64,000 nucleotides of DNA from assembly GCF_013185185.1 (NCBI RefSeq), contig NZ_JAAZWE010000008.1, positions 60,705-124,704 on the forward strand, written 5' to 3'. Positions 32,848 to 42,221 of this stretch are shown piece by piece. Numbering within the stretch: position 1 is the stretch's first letter; the number at the start of each line of letters is the position of its first letter. The translations under genes and the position numbers were made by a program. This DNA comes from Saccharibacillus endophyticus (lineage in GTDB: Bacteria > Bacillota > Bacilli > Paenibacillales > Paenibacillaceae). The notes under the pieces were generated by a model, which saw only the letters and a program-made list of their open reading frames with translations, made no database searches and was not told where the DNA came from.

Positions 32848-33369
32848 GTGGTTTGGCAATGGGCTTTGGTGATTGTAGCGGTGGCTTTTGCGGTGCTTGT
32901 CATTTTCTTGATCAAAACACTGCAGGCCGGAACCAAGACGCTGGAAAATACGGCGCAGACGTTGAAAGAAGTACAGAAAACGATGGACGAGTTGACTTAC
33001 GAAGTGAAGCAGATCATTCGTCATACCAACGATATTACGTTGGACGCGAACCACAAGCTGAAGCAGTTGGATCCGGTCATGGAATCGGTTAAAAACCTGG
33101 GGCAGCTTCTGAATGAAGTTACGCTGGTCAGCCAACAATATTCGCATCGCATGATCGAAAAAGCCAAACATCATCGCGAAAACAAAGAAAAGCAAAAGCG
33201 GGAAAACGGAGGCGCGGCATTGCTTCCGGAATCCGAAGAAAGCCCGGCAGTTCAAAGCTATAAAGCGACCTATGGAACGGAAGGGCGCGGCGGAGAAGGC
33301 GTAGGCGTGCAAAAGGTTGTGAAATGGATCGACACAGGCGCCGCGGTATGGCAGAAATTCCGCCGTTAA
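32848..33369 (+). CDS. YtxG-like general stress protein (DUF948)
   Basis: 173 residues: N-terminal membrane helix (residues 4-24, WALVIVAVAFAVLVIFLI), then a long helix with heptads (TLQAGTKTLENTAQTLKEVQ...) as in DUF948 proteins such as B. subtilis YtxG. The C-terminal third is charged and probably disordered. Start is GTG 32848 with GCGAGG 9 bp upstream. B. subtilis ytxG is in the SigB regulon, and the SigB-like promoter here fits. The protein is thought to be membrane-anchored with a cytoplasmic or wall-side coiled coil; its function is unknown. Confidence 0.82.
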   Translation: MVWQWALVIVAVAFAVLVIFLIKTLQAGTKTLENTAQTLKEVQKTMDELTYEVKQIIRHTNDITLDANHKLKQLDPVMESVKNLGQLLNEVTLVSQQYSHRMIEKAKHHRENKEKQKRENGGAALLPESEESPAVQSYKATYGTEGRGGEGVGVQKVVKWIDTGAAVWQKFRR

Positions 33370-33477
33370 ACTTGCGTAATTCCATTTGAAATAAGGAACA
33401 ATCGTCGTTTGTGCGTCACTGGACCGCGTAAAGTTAGGCTGCCGGAGTCCTTGAAGCGGAACGAAAGGATGAGAACA

Positions 33478-34011
33478 ATGTTTACGATCATGATGCTGCT
33501 AACCGGAATGTTATCTTCTTTTTCGACGCCGGACCTTGCTCCTTCTCATGCCGCGGCTGCGGTGAACGCGCCGACGATTGTTACATCCGCTTTTACGGCT
33601 TCCGAGCCGTCTTCGTTTTCTGTCTATCCGTCCCGATCAGGTTTGGAGACGCTGAACGGACTCACTCTTCAAGACCGTATCCAAGATGCAAATCGCCTGT
33701 ACGGTGAAGCTTCCGATAAAACTTCCGCCTATATGGCCGGAGACGAGTACAGTTACGGCGATTTGAAAGTCGGAGCTTATCAAGATTGGATTTACTACGT
33801 ATCGGTTCCGGGCAGCGCGGGCAGCTTTAATCTTAACGGTCAGGAACTGCCCATGGACGGCGCTCAAATTCGAGAACGATTGGGTACTCCGGATTTTACC
33901 GCGGATGACGGTTTCGGTTATGAACACGGCGGGCAGGCAATCAAAGTGTTTATCGATCCTCGGAGCGGCGAAATTCGCAGCGTAGATTTATTTGATAGTA
34001 CTTCGGTATAA
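33478..34011 (+). CDS. Secreted protein of unknown function
   Basis: 177 residues from ATG 33478; AAAGGA is 8 bp upstream, whereas it abuts the ATG at 33469. A signal peptide (MFTIMMLLTGMLSSFSTP, probable cleavage after HAAA near residue 27) precedes a mature domain with TLQDRIQDANRLYG near residue 60 and a C-terminal IKVFIDPRSGEIRSVDLFD strand pair. The alternation of strands suggests a small beta-rich fold related to the DUF4309-like proteins of Bacillota, but I cannot confirm this. It lies between two SigB-associated genes, 108 bp after the YtxG-like gene. Confidence 0.65.
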   Translation: MFTIMMLLTGMLSSFSTPDLAPSHAAAAVNAPTIVTSAFTASEPSSFSVYPSRSGLETLNGLTLQDRIQDANRLYGEASDKTSAYMAGDEYSYGDLKVGAYQDWIYYVSVPGSAGSFNLNGQELPMDGAQIRERLGTPDFTADDGFGYEHGGQAIKVFIDPRSGEIRSVDLFDSTSV

Positions 34012-34015
34012 TATG

Positions 34016-34040
34016 ATTCAAACTACGGCTAAACGGGTAA
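34016..34040 (+). promoter_or_regulatory. SigB-type promoter upstream of the YflT-like gene
   Basis: ATTCAA (34016-34021), 13-bp spacer, GGGTAA (34035-34040). The -10 is a good SigB match, the -35 a weaker one (4 of 6). Confidence 0.5.
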
Positions 34041-34091
34041 AAATTTATTTGTGCCCGTTGTAAAGCCATTTGCAAAGGAGCGTGCGCGAAT

Positions 34092-34439
34092 ATGGATGCT
34101 GCCAATGCCAAAGCTTACGCAAAAGTCGTGGAAAACGGCACTCAAGCGGTCGAAACGATCCGAGAACTTCGGATGACGGGTTATACCGGCGATCAATTGT
34201 TTGTCCTTGCTTACGATGATGGGCATACGGAGCTGACGGCCGAAGCCGCAGGAGCCCGTCCCATTCTTTCCGATTCGGACGAACCTGATCTGAAAGGAAC
34301 GAAAATCTTCAGATCAAGTGCCCAAGAATTGCGCGAACGCATTGCCGGCATGGGATTTTCCGAAGAAGAATCTGCATATTATGAAGACCAACTGGAGACA
34401 GGGAAGGTTTTGGTTGTCGCTCTGACACCGGCGATCTGA
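34092..34439 (+). CDS. YflT-like general stress protein (GSP17M family)
   Basis: 115 residues with the general stress protein 17M N-terminal domain: VENGTQAVETIRELRMTGYT, then LFVLAYDDGHTELTAEAAGA, and a C-terminal SEEESAYYEDQLETGKVLV. In Bacillus this family is SigB-dependent; the GGGTAA promoter upstream agrees. Cytoplasmic, soluble, function unknown. AAAGGAG is 9 bp before the ATG. It directly precedes the SigB control module. Confidence 0.85.
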   Translation: MDAANAKAYAKVVENGTQAVETIRELRMTGYTGDQLFVLAYDDGHTELTAEAAGARPILSDSDEPDLKGTKIFRSSAQELRERIAGMGFSEEESAYYEDQLETGKVLVVALTPAI

Positions 34440-34491
34440 AGCACAGAAGCGCCTCCCTTATCGATTTGCCGCCTTTTGGCGGATTCGAGGT

Positions 34492-34533
34492 ATAGATAAG
34501 GAATGGGAACCCTGCGTCCCATTCCTTATCTAT
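34492..34533. terminator. Perfect 17-bp inverted repeat upstream of the SigB module
   Basis: ATAGATAAGGAATGGGA (34492-34508) and its exact complement (34517-34533) around an 8-base loop. It is too T-poor downstream (GTTTATGG) for a textbook terminator, so it could equally be an operator. A smaller GCCGCC-TTTT-GGCGG hairpin precedes it. Confidence 0.55.
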
Positions 34534-34626
34534 GTTTATGGAATCTTTTACAAGATGTTGATAAACAGGTTGGATAAGGTTAGAAATCCAGTATCATAAC
34601 GCGGTTAACGCAAGAGGGAGAGGATT

Positions 34627-35790
34627 ATGAAGATTCTAGTTGTCGACGACAATCCTACCAATGTCATTATCATTCGAGAAATTTTAAAAAAAGAAGAATA
34701 TCGAAATATTGAGATCGCAGCTTCTGCTCGGGAAATGTTCGCTATTCTTGGAGTACCCGATCTCGACCCGCAGGTAAAAACGAAACATTCGGACATCGAT
34801 CTGATTTTGCTGGACATGATGATGCCGGAGATGGACGGAATCGAAGCCTGCCGTATTGTTCAAACGTATGAGCATTTACGCGATATTCCTATTATTATGG
34901 TGACCGCCGTAGGCGATTCCAAAAAATTGGCCGAAGCTCTCGATGCCGGGGCAGGCGATTATGTGACCAAACCTATCAATAAAGTTGAGCTGATGGCCCG
35001 TATTCGCCTTGCCTTGCGTCTGAAGCAGGAAAAAGATTGGCACAAGGAGCGCGATCAGCGTATTCAAGATGAGCTTAAGCTTGCGGCAATGGTTCAAAAC
35101 GCCGTATTAAGCCTTCCCGTCAATGACCGGAATATTGAAATCGATGCTCTGTACAAACCTTCGTTTGAGTTGGCGGGAGACTTATATGCGTGGTATCCGC
35201 TGGGCGACGGCCGTTACGGCATTATTTTGCTGGATATGATGGGACATGGTATCTCTTCGTCTTTGTTTACCATGTTCATCGCTTCCGTACTGAAAGATAC
35301 GGTCGTAACCTACGTGGACCCGGAAAAAGTCATTCAGGAGCTGAACCGTCGCTTTAATCAATTGCATATCGAAAATCAATTGATTCAGTATTACTTCACC
35401 GCCATTTATATGGTCGTCGATACTCGTTTCAAGCGAATCGATTATGTAAACGCGGGACATCCTCCGGGACTGTTGTTCCGCGGCGAAGAAGTGGTCAAAT
35501 TGGAGCGTTCTTCCCACCCGGTAGGGTTGTTCGATCGCATCGATGCGGAGCCGCAAACGGTCTCTTACGAAGACGAAAGCCATTTGGTCCTTTACACCGA
35601 CGGATTGCTTGAAGCGGTAGACGGCGAACAGGAAGATCAGCTGGCGTTTCTTGTTTCTCATCTTAAAGGAGATCACGCCTTCGATAAACCTCGAATGGAA
35701 GAGACGTTTTTCGTGGGCGAACCTGATGCCGAGCAAGATGACGATAAATGCCTGGTATGGATCTCATTGAAAGAAGGAGCGGCTGAGTAA
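34627..35790 (+). CDS. rsbY: Receiver-PP2C phosphatase, RsbY/RsbU-like (acts on RsbV-P)
   Basis: 387 residues. Residues 1-125 are a response-regulator receiver: acidic Asp7/Asp8, phospho-acceptor Asp63 (LLDMMMPEMDG), Thr93 and Lys115 (VTKP). A short helix (about 130-160) leads to a PP2C SpoIIE-type phosphatase domain with AGDLYAWY, LLDMMGHG (metal Asp), NAGHPPGLL and LYTDGLLEA. This is the architecture of B. cereus RsbY, which when phosphorylated dephosphorylates RsbV. It is the first gene of the module; the next gene, a hybrid kinase, starts directly after its stop. TTGATA-17-TAGAAA before it is a possible sigma-A promoter. Confidence 0.87.
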   Translation: MKILVVDDNPTNVIIIREILKKEEYRNIEIAASAREMFAILGVPDLDPQVKTKHSDIDLILLDMMMPEMDGIEACRIVQTYEHLRDIPIIMVTAVGDSKKLAEALDAGAGDYVTKPINKVELMARIRLALRLKQEKDWHKERDQRIQDELKLAAMVQNAVLSLPVNDRNIEIDALYKPSFELAGDLYAWYPLGDGRYGIILLDMMGHGISSSLFTMFIASVLKDTVVTYVDPEKVIQELNRRFNQLHIENQLIQYYFTAIYMVVDTRFKRIDYVNAGHPPGLLFRGEEVVKLERSSHPVGLFDRIDAEPQTVSYEDESHLVLYTDGLLEAVDGEQEDQLAFLVSHLKGDHAFDKPRMEETFFVGEPDAEQDDDKCLVWISLKEGAAE

Positions 35791-38700
35791 ATGAAAATAA
35801 AGGCCAAGCTGGTCATCGGTTTTTCTGCGCTTCTTCTCATTATGTTATCGTTATCGTTAGCGAGCTATGACCGAATGAGTTACATGAACGATCAGATCGA
35901 CCGCGTGTATCAGGAACGTTATTTGAAAGTACGTTATAGCAGCGGGATGCGGGGCGAGATCAACAGCATCGCCACGGAGCTGGCCGGGCAGCTGTTGGGC
36001 GGGCAAGCATCGAATCTCTCGGAAAGCCGGCTGTTTATCGAAAGTTCCAAAGAACGCGCCGAACGTTATTGGGATTCGATTACGTCGGAGACGGGGTCGG
36101 CGGAAGAAAGGCGCCTCGTGCAAAATGTGGGAACGAGCTGGGAAAATTTCTCCAAGTACGAAGCCAATCTGATGCAACTGCTTGAAAACGGAGAGGCGAC
36201 GGAAGCTTTGGCTTATCGGAACTCCACCGGCATCGAACTGCAGCGGACGGCATTGAGCACCATCAACGAATTGGCCAACTATCAGGATCTGCAGGTCGAG
36301 TCGGAGGTCGATGCGGTCAAAGAAGCTTATACGCGATCCACGCAGATCACGACGGCATTTCTTGCGGTAGGCCTCCTTCTCGGATTGGGCATCATGATGT
36401 GGATCATTCCTAGCGTGACCCGAGGGCTGAATACCGTTTCCATGATGATTTCAAGCTTCGGAAAAGGTCGTTTGAAGGCCATCCGCCGCATTAAAGTCAA
36501 GTCCAAAGACGAGATCGGCAGCGTTGCGCTCGTATTCCAGCAGATGGCCGAGGATATCGAAGAAAAGCAGGCGATCGAACGGGCATACGCGGAAGCGCAA
36601 AACAATCAAGCCTGGATCAACTCGAATATGGCCCGGATAACCGACGTGTTGAAAGGAATCATGTCGCTCGAAAAAGTGTCGCAAACTTTCGTCAGCGAGT
36701 TCACGCCCGTGTTGGGAGCCGAATACGGAGCTTTGTATCTGGCCGACGTGACAAATCCGAACGAATTGAATTTGTACGGCACGTACGCGTTTTCGGATAA
36801 ACAAACGTCCAAATCCAAATCTTCGTTCGAAGTAGGCGAAGGGCTGCTGGGGCAAAGCGCGGCGGATCGCCGGATCATCGTGCTGGAAGAAGCGTCCCAG
36901 CAGTACATTCATATTCATTCCGCGCTCGGCGAAAGCCGGTCCGCCCAAATCCTGATTCATCCGATTTTGGCGGAAGGCGAACTCATCGGCGTGTTCGAGA
37001 TCGCTTCCCTCACGCCGTTCAACGAACTTCAGCGCCAATTGCTTGATCAGTTGATGACTAACCTGGGCGTCATTTTGAATAACATCAACGGACGCCTGCG
37101 CGTCGAAGAATTGCTGCGCGAATCGCAGGCGCTGACCGAAGAACTTCAGTGTCAATCGGAAGAGCTTCAGACGCAGCAGGAAGAATTGAAACGTTCGAAC
37201 GAAAGCCTCGAATCGCAAACCGATGCGCTTAAACGATCCGAAGAACTGCTCCAGCGTCAGCAAGAAGAACTCGAACATTTCAATACCGAGTTGATCGCCA
37301 AGACCCGGGCTTTGGAAGAACAAGTGCACGAGACGGAAGAAAAGAATCGCGAAGTCGAGCATGCTCGGGTACAATTGGAGCGTCAGACGATGCAGTTGGC
37401 GGTATCAAGCAAATACAAATCCGAGTTTTTGGCCAATATGTCGCACGAGCTTCGCACGCCGCTAAATAGTTTGCTGATTTTGTCGCAGCTGCTTGCGGAA
37501 AACAAACAAGGCAACCTCGAACCGAAGCAAGTGGAATACGCGCAGACGATCTATATGTCGGGTGCGGATTTGCTCAAAATGATCGACGAAATTCTGGATC
37601 TGTCCAAAGTGGACGCAGGCAAAATGGAATTGAACCGAGAACCGGTAGAGTTTGACGAGGTCACCACGTTCGTGGTCAACAACTTCTCGGCGGTCGCGGA
37701 GAAAAAAGGCATCGATCTGAACATCGAAGTCGATACGGCCCATTTGCCGAACGCGCTGCTGACCGACGGGCATCGACTCAAACAAGTGCTGCGCAACTTA
37801 CTGTCCAACGCGTTCAAATTCACGTCCGAGGGCTCGGTCACCTTCCAAGTTCAAGAAGCGAAGCCCGAAAATTTGCCGGAGTATTTGGAGAAAAAGCGGA
37901 AATTCATCGAATTTTCTGTTATCGATACCGGCATCGGCATCCCGCAGGATAAAACGGATATCGTATTCGAAGCTTTCCAACAAGTCGACGGCACGACCAG
38001 CCGCAAATACGGCGGCACCGGTCTGGGACTTTCGATCAGCCGCGAACTGGCGAAGCTGCTCGGAGGCGGTATCGAGCTTGAAAGCGAGGACGGCCGAGGC
38101 AGCCGCTTCACGCTTTACGTGCCGAAGTTGACCACTTACGCGTCCGGGGAAGATTCGGGCGATAAAATAAGCGCCGCGATGCAGGTTCTTCAATCGGATG
38201 CAGACGAACGATTGATTTCGAAGCGGGGCAAGCCGGCGGCGGTCGAACCGATCGCGCCGAAGCCGAACCGTCCGGAAATCGAAGACGATCGCGATAGCGT
38301 GAACCCGCATGACAAAGTGCTGCTGATCATCGAAGACGATCCGAAATTTGCCGTCATTCTGCGCGACATGGCACGCGGCAACGGCTACAAAGCGATCGTC
38401 GAGGTACAAGGCGATACCGGTCTCGAAACGGCGCGCAGCCGGATGCCGGATGCGATCATCCTCGATATCCAACTTCCGGTAATCGACGGTTGGACGATCT
38501 TGAGCGAGCTGAAAAGCAGCTCCGAGACGCGTCATATTCCGGTCCATGTCGTATCCGTCGTCGATGACGTGAAGCAGGGACTGATGATGGGCGCAATCGC
38601 TTATCTGAAAAAACCGGCCGACAAAGAAGGGCTGGAACGGGCCTTTTCCTCCATTGGTTCGTACGCGGACAAAGGACTTAAGCATCTGCTGATCGTCGAG

Positions 38701-39483
38701 GACGACGACGTGCAGCGCCATGCCATCATCGAGTTGATCGGACACGACGACGTGGCGATCAAAGCCGTGGCGACCGGAACGCAAGCGCTGGAAGAATTGC
38801 AGCGTCACCATTACGACTGCATGGTATTGGACCTGATGCTGTCGGATATGACCGGGTTCGAGATGCTGGATCGCATTCGCGAGGACGAACGTCTGCGCGA
38901 TCTGCCGATCATCATTTATACCGGCAAAGACCTCGACGCCAAAGAAGAAACCAAGCTGCGGCAGTACGCGGAATCCATTATCGTCAAAGACGTCAAATCT
39001 CCGGAACGTTTGCTCGACGAGACGACTTTGTTCCTGCATCGCGTCGAAGCCGACCTGCCGGAAGACAAGCGGAAAATCCTGCAAAAGCTGCATAACAAAG
39101 AGACGCTGTTCGAAGGCAAGAAAATTCTGCTCGTCGATGACGACGTGCGAAACGTATTCGCGTTATCGAGCGTGCTCGAAGGCTATCGGATGGATGTGAC
39201 CTTTGCCGAGAACGGGCGCGAAGCGCTTGAAGTTCTCGAAAATCATCAAGATTTTGACTTGATTTTGATGGATATGATGATGCCGGAGATGGACGGTTAC
39301 GAAGCGATGCGCCGGATTCGGCAGCTGCCCGAGTTCGAGCGGATTCCGATCATTGCATTGACGGCAAAGGCGATGAAAGAAGATCGAAGCAAGTGTATCG
39401 AGGCCGGAGCATCCGATTATGTCAAAAAACCGATACAGACGGAACAGCTTCTTTCATTAATGCGCGTTTGGTTGTATTCGTAG
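35791..39483 (+). CDS. Hybrid histidine kinase with three receivers, RsbK-like
   Basis: 1230 residues. Order: membrane helix 1 (about 7-25), extracytoplasmic helical bundle (30-185), membrane helix 2 (188-210), HAMP (212-265), GAF (280-440), long coiled coil (about 445-540, repeated EELQ/EEL heptads), HisKA with His552 (NMSHELRTP), HATPase (NLLSNAFKF, DTGIGI, GGTGLGLS; to about 780), and receivers with Asp892, Asp1014 and Asp1161. The third has the full Asp/Lys set; the second reads VKD around its Lys and is less standard. Like B. cereus RsbK it is flanked by a CheR-type gene and the receiver-phosphatase, so it probably senses stress and feeds phosphate to the phosphatase. The signal is unknown. 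Confidence 0.88.
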   Translation: MKIKAKLVIGFSALLLIMLSLSLASYDRMSYMNDQIDRVYQERYLKVRYSSGMRGEINSIATELAGQLLGGQASNLSESRLFIESSKERAERYWDSITSETGSAEERRLVQNVGTSWENFSKYEANLMQLLENGEATEALAYRNSTGIELQRTALSTINELANYQDLQVESEVDAVKEAYTRSTQITTAFLAVGLLLGLGIMMWIIPSVTRGLNTVSMMISSFGKGRLKAIRRIKVKSKDEIGSVALVFQQMAEDIEEKQAIERAYAEAQNNQAWINSNMARITDVLKGIMSLEKVSQTFVSEFTPVLGAEYGALYLADVTNPNELNLYGTYAFSDKQTSKSKSSFEVGEGLLGQSAADRRIIVLEEASQQYIHIHSALGESRSAQILIHPILAEGELIGVFEIASLTPFNELQRQLLDQLMTNLGVILNNINGRLRVEELLRESQALTEELQCQSEELQTQQEELKRSNESLESQTDALKRSEELLQRQQEELEHFNTELIAKTRALEEQVHETEEKNREVEHARVQLERQTMQLAVSSKYKSEFLANMSHELRTPLNSLLILSQLLAENKQGNLEPKQVEYAQTIYMSGADLLKMIDEILDLSKVDAGKMELNREPVEFDEVTTFVVNNFSAVAEKKGIDLNIEVDTAHLPNALLTDGHRLKQVLRNLLSNAFKFTSEGSVTFQVQEAKPENLPEYLEKKRKFIEFSVIDTGIGIPQDKTDIVFEAFQQVDGTTSRKYGGTGLGLSISRELAKLLGGGIELESEDGRGSRFTLYVPKLTTYASGEDSGDKISAAMQVLQSDADERLISKRGKPAAVEPIAPKPNRPEIEDDRDSVNPHDKVLLIIEDDPKFAVILRDMARGNGYKAIVEVQGDTGLETARSRMPDAIILDIQLPVIDGWTILSELKSSSETRHIPVHVVSVVDDVKQGLMMGAIAYLKKPADKEGLERAFSSIGSYADKGLKHLLIVEDDDVQRHAIIELIGHDDVAIKAVATGTQALEELQRHHYDCMVLDLMLSDMTGFEMLDRIREDERLRDLPIIIYTGKDLDAKEETKLRQYAESIIVKDVKSPERLLDETTLFLHRVEADLPEDKRKILQKLHNKETLFEGKKILLVDDDVRNVFALSSVLEGYRMDVTFAENGREALEVLENHQDFDLILMDMMMPEMDGYEAMRRIRQLPEFERIPIIALTAKAMKEDRSKCIEAGASDYVKKPIQTEQLLSLMRVWLYS

Positions 39484-39557
39484 GCAAGATATTTGGGTAA
39501 TATACAAAGATTAAACTCGATTCTAAAGATTTTTTCAGATAAGCTGAGGTTGAACCT

Positions 39558-40427
39558 ATGACATTCAATGGATTTCAAGAAACGACTACATCGGAAAACG
39601 GTTCAGATTTAAACGAGCGCGAGACCATTGAAGCGGATCTTCTGCTTGAAGGGGTTCATCGGTTATACGGATACGATTTTCGGAATTACGCCAAGCCGTC
39701 GCTCATGCGTCGGATTTGGCATCATGTACACGCGGAGAACCTCGATACGATCTCCCAGCTTCAAAATAAAGTGCTGCACGATCGATCCTGTTTCGAGCGC
39801 ATGGTGCAGAGCCTTTCGATTCCGGTCACCGAAATGTTTCGCGATCCGGAATTGTTCCGTACGTTTCGCCGCGAAGTCGTTCCGATCCTGCGAACTTATC
39901 CGTACATCCGAATCTGGCATGCCGGTTGTTCGACGGGAGAAGAAGTCTATTCCATGGCGATTCTGCTGCATGAAGAGGGATTGTACGACAAGGCGCGCAT
40001 TTATGCCACCGACATGAACGATCGCTCGCTTAAGCAGGCTAAAGAAGGGATTTACGGGATCGAGAAAATGAAGCTGTACACGAAAAATTACTTGGAAGCC
40101 GGGGGTACGCAGTCTTTTTCCGACTATTACACCGCCAAGTACAATTCGGTCATGCTTCAACCTTATCTGCGTAAAAACATTATCTTTGCCGAGCATAATC
40201 TGGCAACCGACCGTTCTTTCAATGAATTTAACGTTATCTTTTGCCGGAACGTTATGATTTATTTTAATGATACGCTCCGGGATCAGGTACATGGACTTTT
40301 TTATGAGAGCCTCAGCCGTTTCGGCATTCTTGTTCTGGGTTCGAAAGAGTCTATTCATTTCACCCAATTCAGTGACTGCTATGAGCCGCTGGACCGGGTC
40401 GAAAAGATCTACCGGAAGATTAAATAG
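39558..40427 (+). CDS. CheR-type methyltransferase, RsbM-like
   Basis: 289 residues. An N-terminal helical CheR domain (about 20-85, with YDFRNYAKPSLMRRI) is followed by the SAM-binding fold: RIWHAGCSTGEEVYS (motif I, about residues 117-131), YATDMNDRSL, and FNEFNVIFCRNVMIYF with the typical RN. No chemoreceptor or CheB gene is near; instead it lies between two hybrid kinases of the SigB module, as RsbM does with RsbK in the B. cereus group. It probably methylates glutamates of the neighbouring kinase, tuning its activity. The 74-bp gap to the kinase gene contains no clear promoter. Confidence 0.87.
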   Translation: MTFNGFQETTTSENGSDLNERETIEADLLLEGVHRLYGYDFRNYAKPSLMRRIWHHVHAENLDTISQLQNKVLHDRSCFERMVQSLSIPVTEMFRDPELFRTFRREVVPILRTYPYIRIWHAGCSTGEEVYSMAILLHEEGLYDKARIYATDMNDRSLKQAKEGIYGIEKMKLYTKNYLEAGGTQSFSDYYTAKYNSVMLQPYLRKNIIFAEHNLATDRSFNEFNVIFCRNVMIYFNDTLRDQVHGLFYESLSRFGILVLGSKESIHFTQFSDCYEPLDRVEKIYRKIK

Positions 40428-40445
40428 AAAGCGTAGGGGGATTCC

Positions 40446-42104
40446 ATGGTGGTTCAAGAGCCCATTCATATCCTGTTGGTCGACGACCGTCCGGAGAACT
40501 TGCTCGCTTTGGAAGCCGTTTTGGGTAGTGAGCGCTATACGCTTGTGAAGGCGACTTCGGGCGAAGAAGCGCTTCGCTGCCTGCTGAAAGACGAATTTGC
40601 AGTTATCGTACTCGATGTGCAGATGCCCGGCATGGATGGTATCGAGACTGCAAAGCTCGTCAAGGCCAGAGAAAAAACGAAAGATATTCCGATTATCTTT
40701 ATCTCGGCCAACAGCAAGGAATCCGAGCATTTGTTTGCGGGTTACTCCGCGGGCGCGATCGATTATATGGTAAAACCGTTCATCCCCCAAATTTTGAAAT
40801 CAAAAATTGAGGGGTTCGTCAGCATGTATTTGGCCAATAAGCGTCTGAAGGATCAGACCACGCTCCTGCATCAGAAGACGCAGGAATTGGAGAAGATCAA
40901 TGAAGAGCTGGTCAAGGCGAAAGAAGCGGCCGAGATCGCAGCCAAGGCGAAAACGGAGTTCCTGGCCATGATGAGCCATGAAATCCGCACGCCGATGAAT
41001 GGGGTTATCGGTATGATCGACTTGTTGATGGAGACAGAACTGAAGCCGGAGCAAAAGGAGTACACGGAGATTATCCGCGGCAGCGCGGATGCACTCGTAA
41101 CGGTCATCAACGATATCTTGGACTTCACCAAAATGGAATCCGGCAAGATGGAGCTTGAAGAGCATCCTTTTGAACTGAAAACATGTATTAGCGAAGTTTT
41201 TAATCTGTTTACGATGGAAACGACTCGAAAGAACTTAGAGATGGTATACTTTACAGAGGAATCGGTGCCGGAGCTGTTATACGGCGATATGACCCGTTTG
41301 CGGCAGGTGCTGATTAACCTAGTGGCGAATGCCGTGAAGTTTACCGATCAAGGCGGCATTTACCTGGTCGTATCCAAACGAGCGGAAGAAGACGGCCGAT
41401 TGACGCTGGAATTTGCGGTTAAGGATACGGGAATCGGCATTTCGCCGGAAAAGATCCATCGCTTGTTCCAACCGTTCTCTCAGCTCGATTCTTCCATGAC
41501 TCGAAAGTATGGAGGTACGGGACTTGGCTTGGCCATTTGCAAAACGTTGGTGGAAATGATGGGCGGCGATATTTCTGTCGAGGCTATGGACGAAGGAGGA
41601 GCTACATTCGTCTTCACGATCCAGGTTCAAGCTTTTCAACCCGAAGAGCCCAGTCCGTTTCGAAACGAAACCTTAAACGTACTGCATGAGGACACGGCGA
41701 TTCCCGCATCCGTATTGATTGTGGACGATCACCCCGTTAACCGAAAGCTAATGCTTAGCATGTTAGGCAAGATGGATGTGTCTGCCGCAGCCGCGGAAGA
41801 CGGGGAACAAGCTCTTCAGATGTTAGGCGACCGGTCTTATGATTATGTATTCATGGATCTGCAAATGCCTGTGATGGATGGCATCGAGGCAACGAAAAGA
41901 ATTCGGGAACGGTTCCCTGCGGGAGCAGGTCCCGTGATCGTGGCGATGACGGCGAATGTGATGAATGACATCCAGTCGCGCTGCCTTGAAGCCGGGATGG
42001 ACGATTATATCAGCAAACCGGTCAAGATGGCCGGAATCAAGCAGGTGATTGCGCGTCACTTGTCCGCATACCGTGGTTATCCGATAAAAAAAGCCGCTCA
42101 TTAA
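40446..42104 (+). CDS. Receiver-kinase-receiver hybrid histidine kinase
   Basis: 552 residues, no membrane segment. Receiver 1 (8-125; phospho-Asp57 in VLDVQMPGMDG), coiled coil (about 130-170), HisKA with His178 (MMSHEIRTPMNG), HATPase (LVANAVKF, DTGIGIS, GGTGLGLA; to about 400), receiver 2 (about 418-535; Asp471 in MDLQMPVMDG, Lys in ISKP). It has no sensor domain of its own, so its input is probably phosphotransfer to receiver 1, for instance from the large kinase upstream. It is 18 bp from the CheR-type gene, in the same operon. This is an extra tier compared with the three-protein B. cereus system. Confidence 0.88.
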   Translation: MVVQEPIHILLVDDRPENLLALEAVLGSERYTLVKATSGEEALRCLLKDEFAVIVLDVQMPGMDGIETAKLVKAREKTKDIPIIFISANSKESEHLFAGYSAGAIDYMVKPFIPQILKSKIEGFVSMYLANKRLKDQTTLLHQKTQELEKINEELVKAKEAAEIAAKAKTEFLAMMSHEIRTPMNGVIGMIDLLMETELKPEQKEYTEIIRGSADALVTVINDILDFTKMESGKMELEEHPFELKTCISEVFNLFTMETTRKNLEMVYFTEESVPELLYGDMTRLRQVLINLVANAVKFTDQGGIYLVVSKRAEEDGRLTLEFAVKDTGIGISPEKIHRLFQPFSQLDSSMTRKYGGTGLGLAICKTLVEMMGGDISVEAMDEGGATFVFTIQVQAFQPEEPSPFRNETLNVLHEDTAIPASVLIVDDHPVNRKLMLSMLGKMDVSAAAAEDGEQALQMLGDRSYDYVFMDLQMPVMDGIEATKRIRERFPAGAGPVIVAMTANVMNDIQSRCLEAGMDDYISKPVKMAGIKQVIARHLSAYRGYPIKKAAH

Positions 42105-42221
42105 AACGTTGCAAGTTTCTTTTCGGGCTGCGGTTTGCGGGAATGGATCTGTCGGCTTTCGTTTCAATCGCTTGGTTTATGTTTAATAAGCTTAGAAAAC
42201 ATTTTTTTAGGGAGAATGTCT

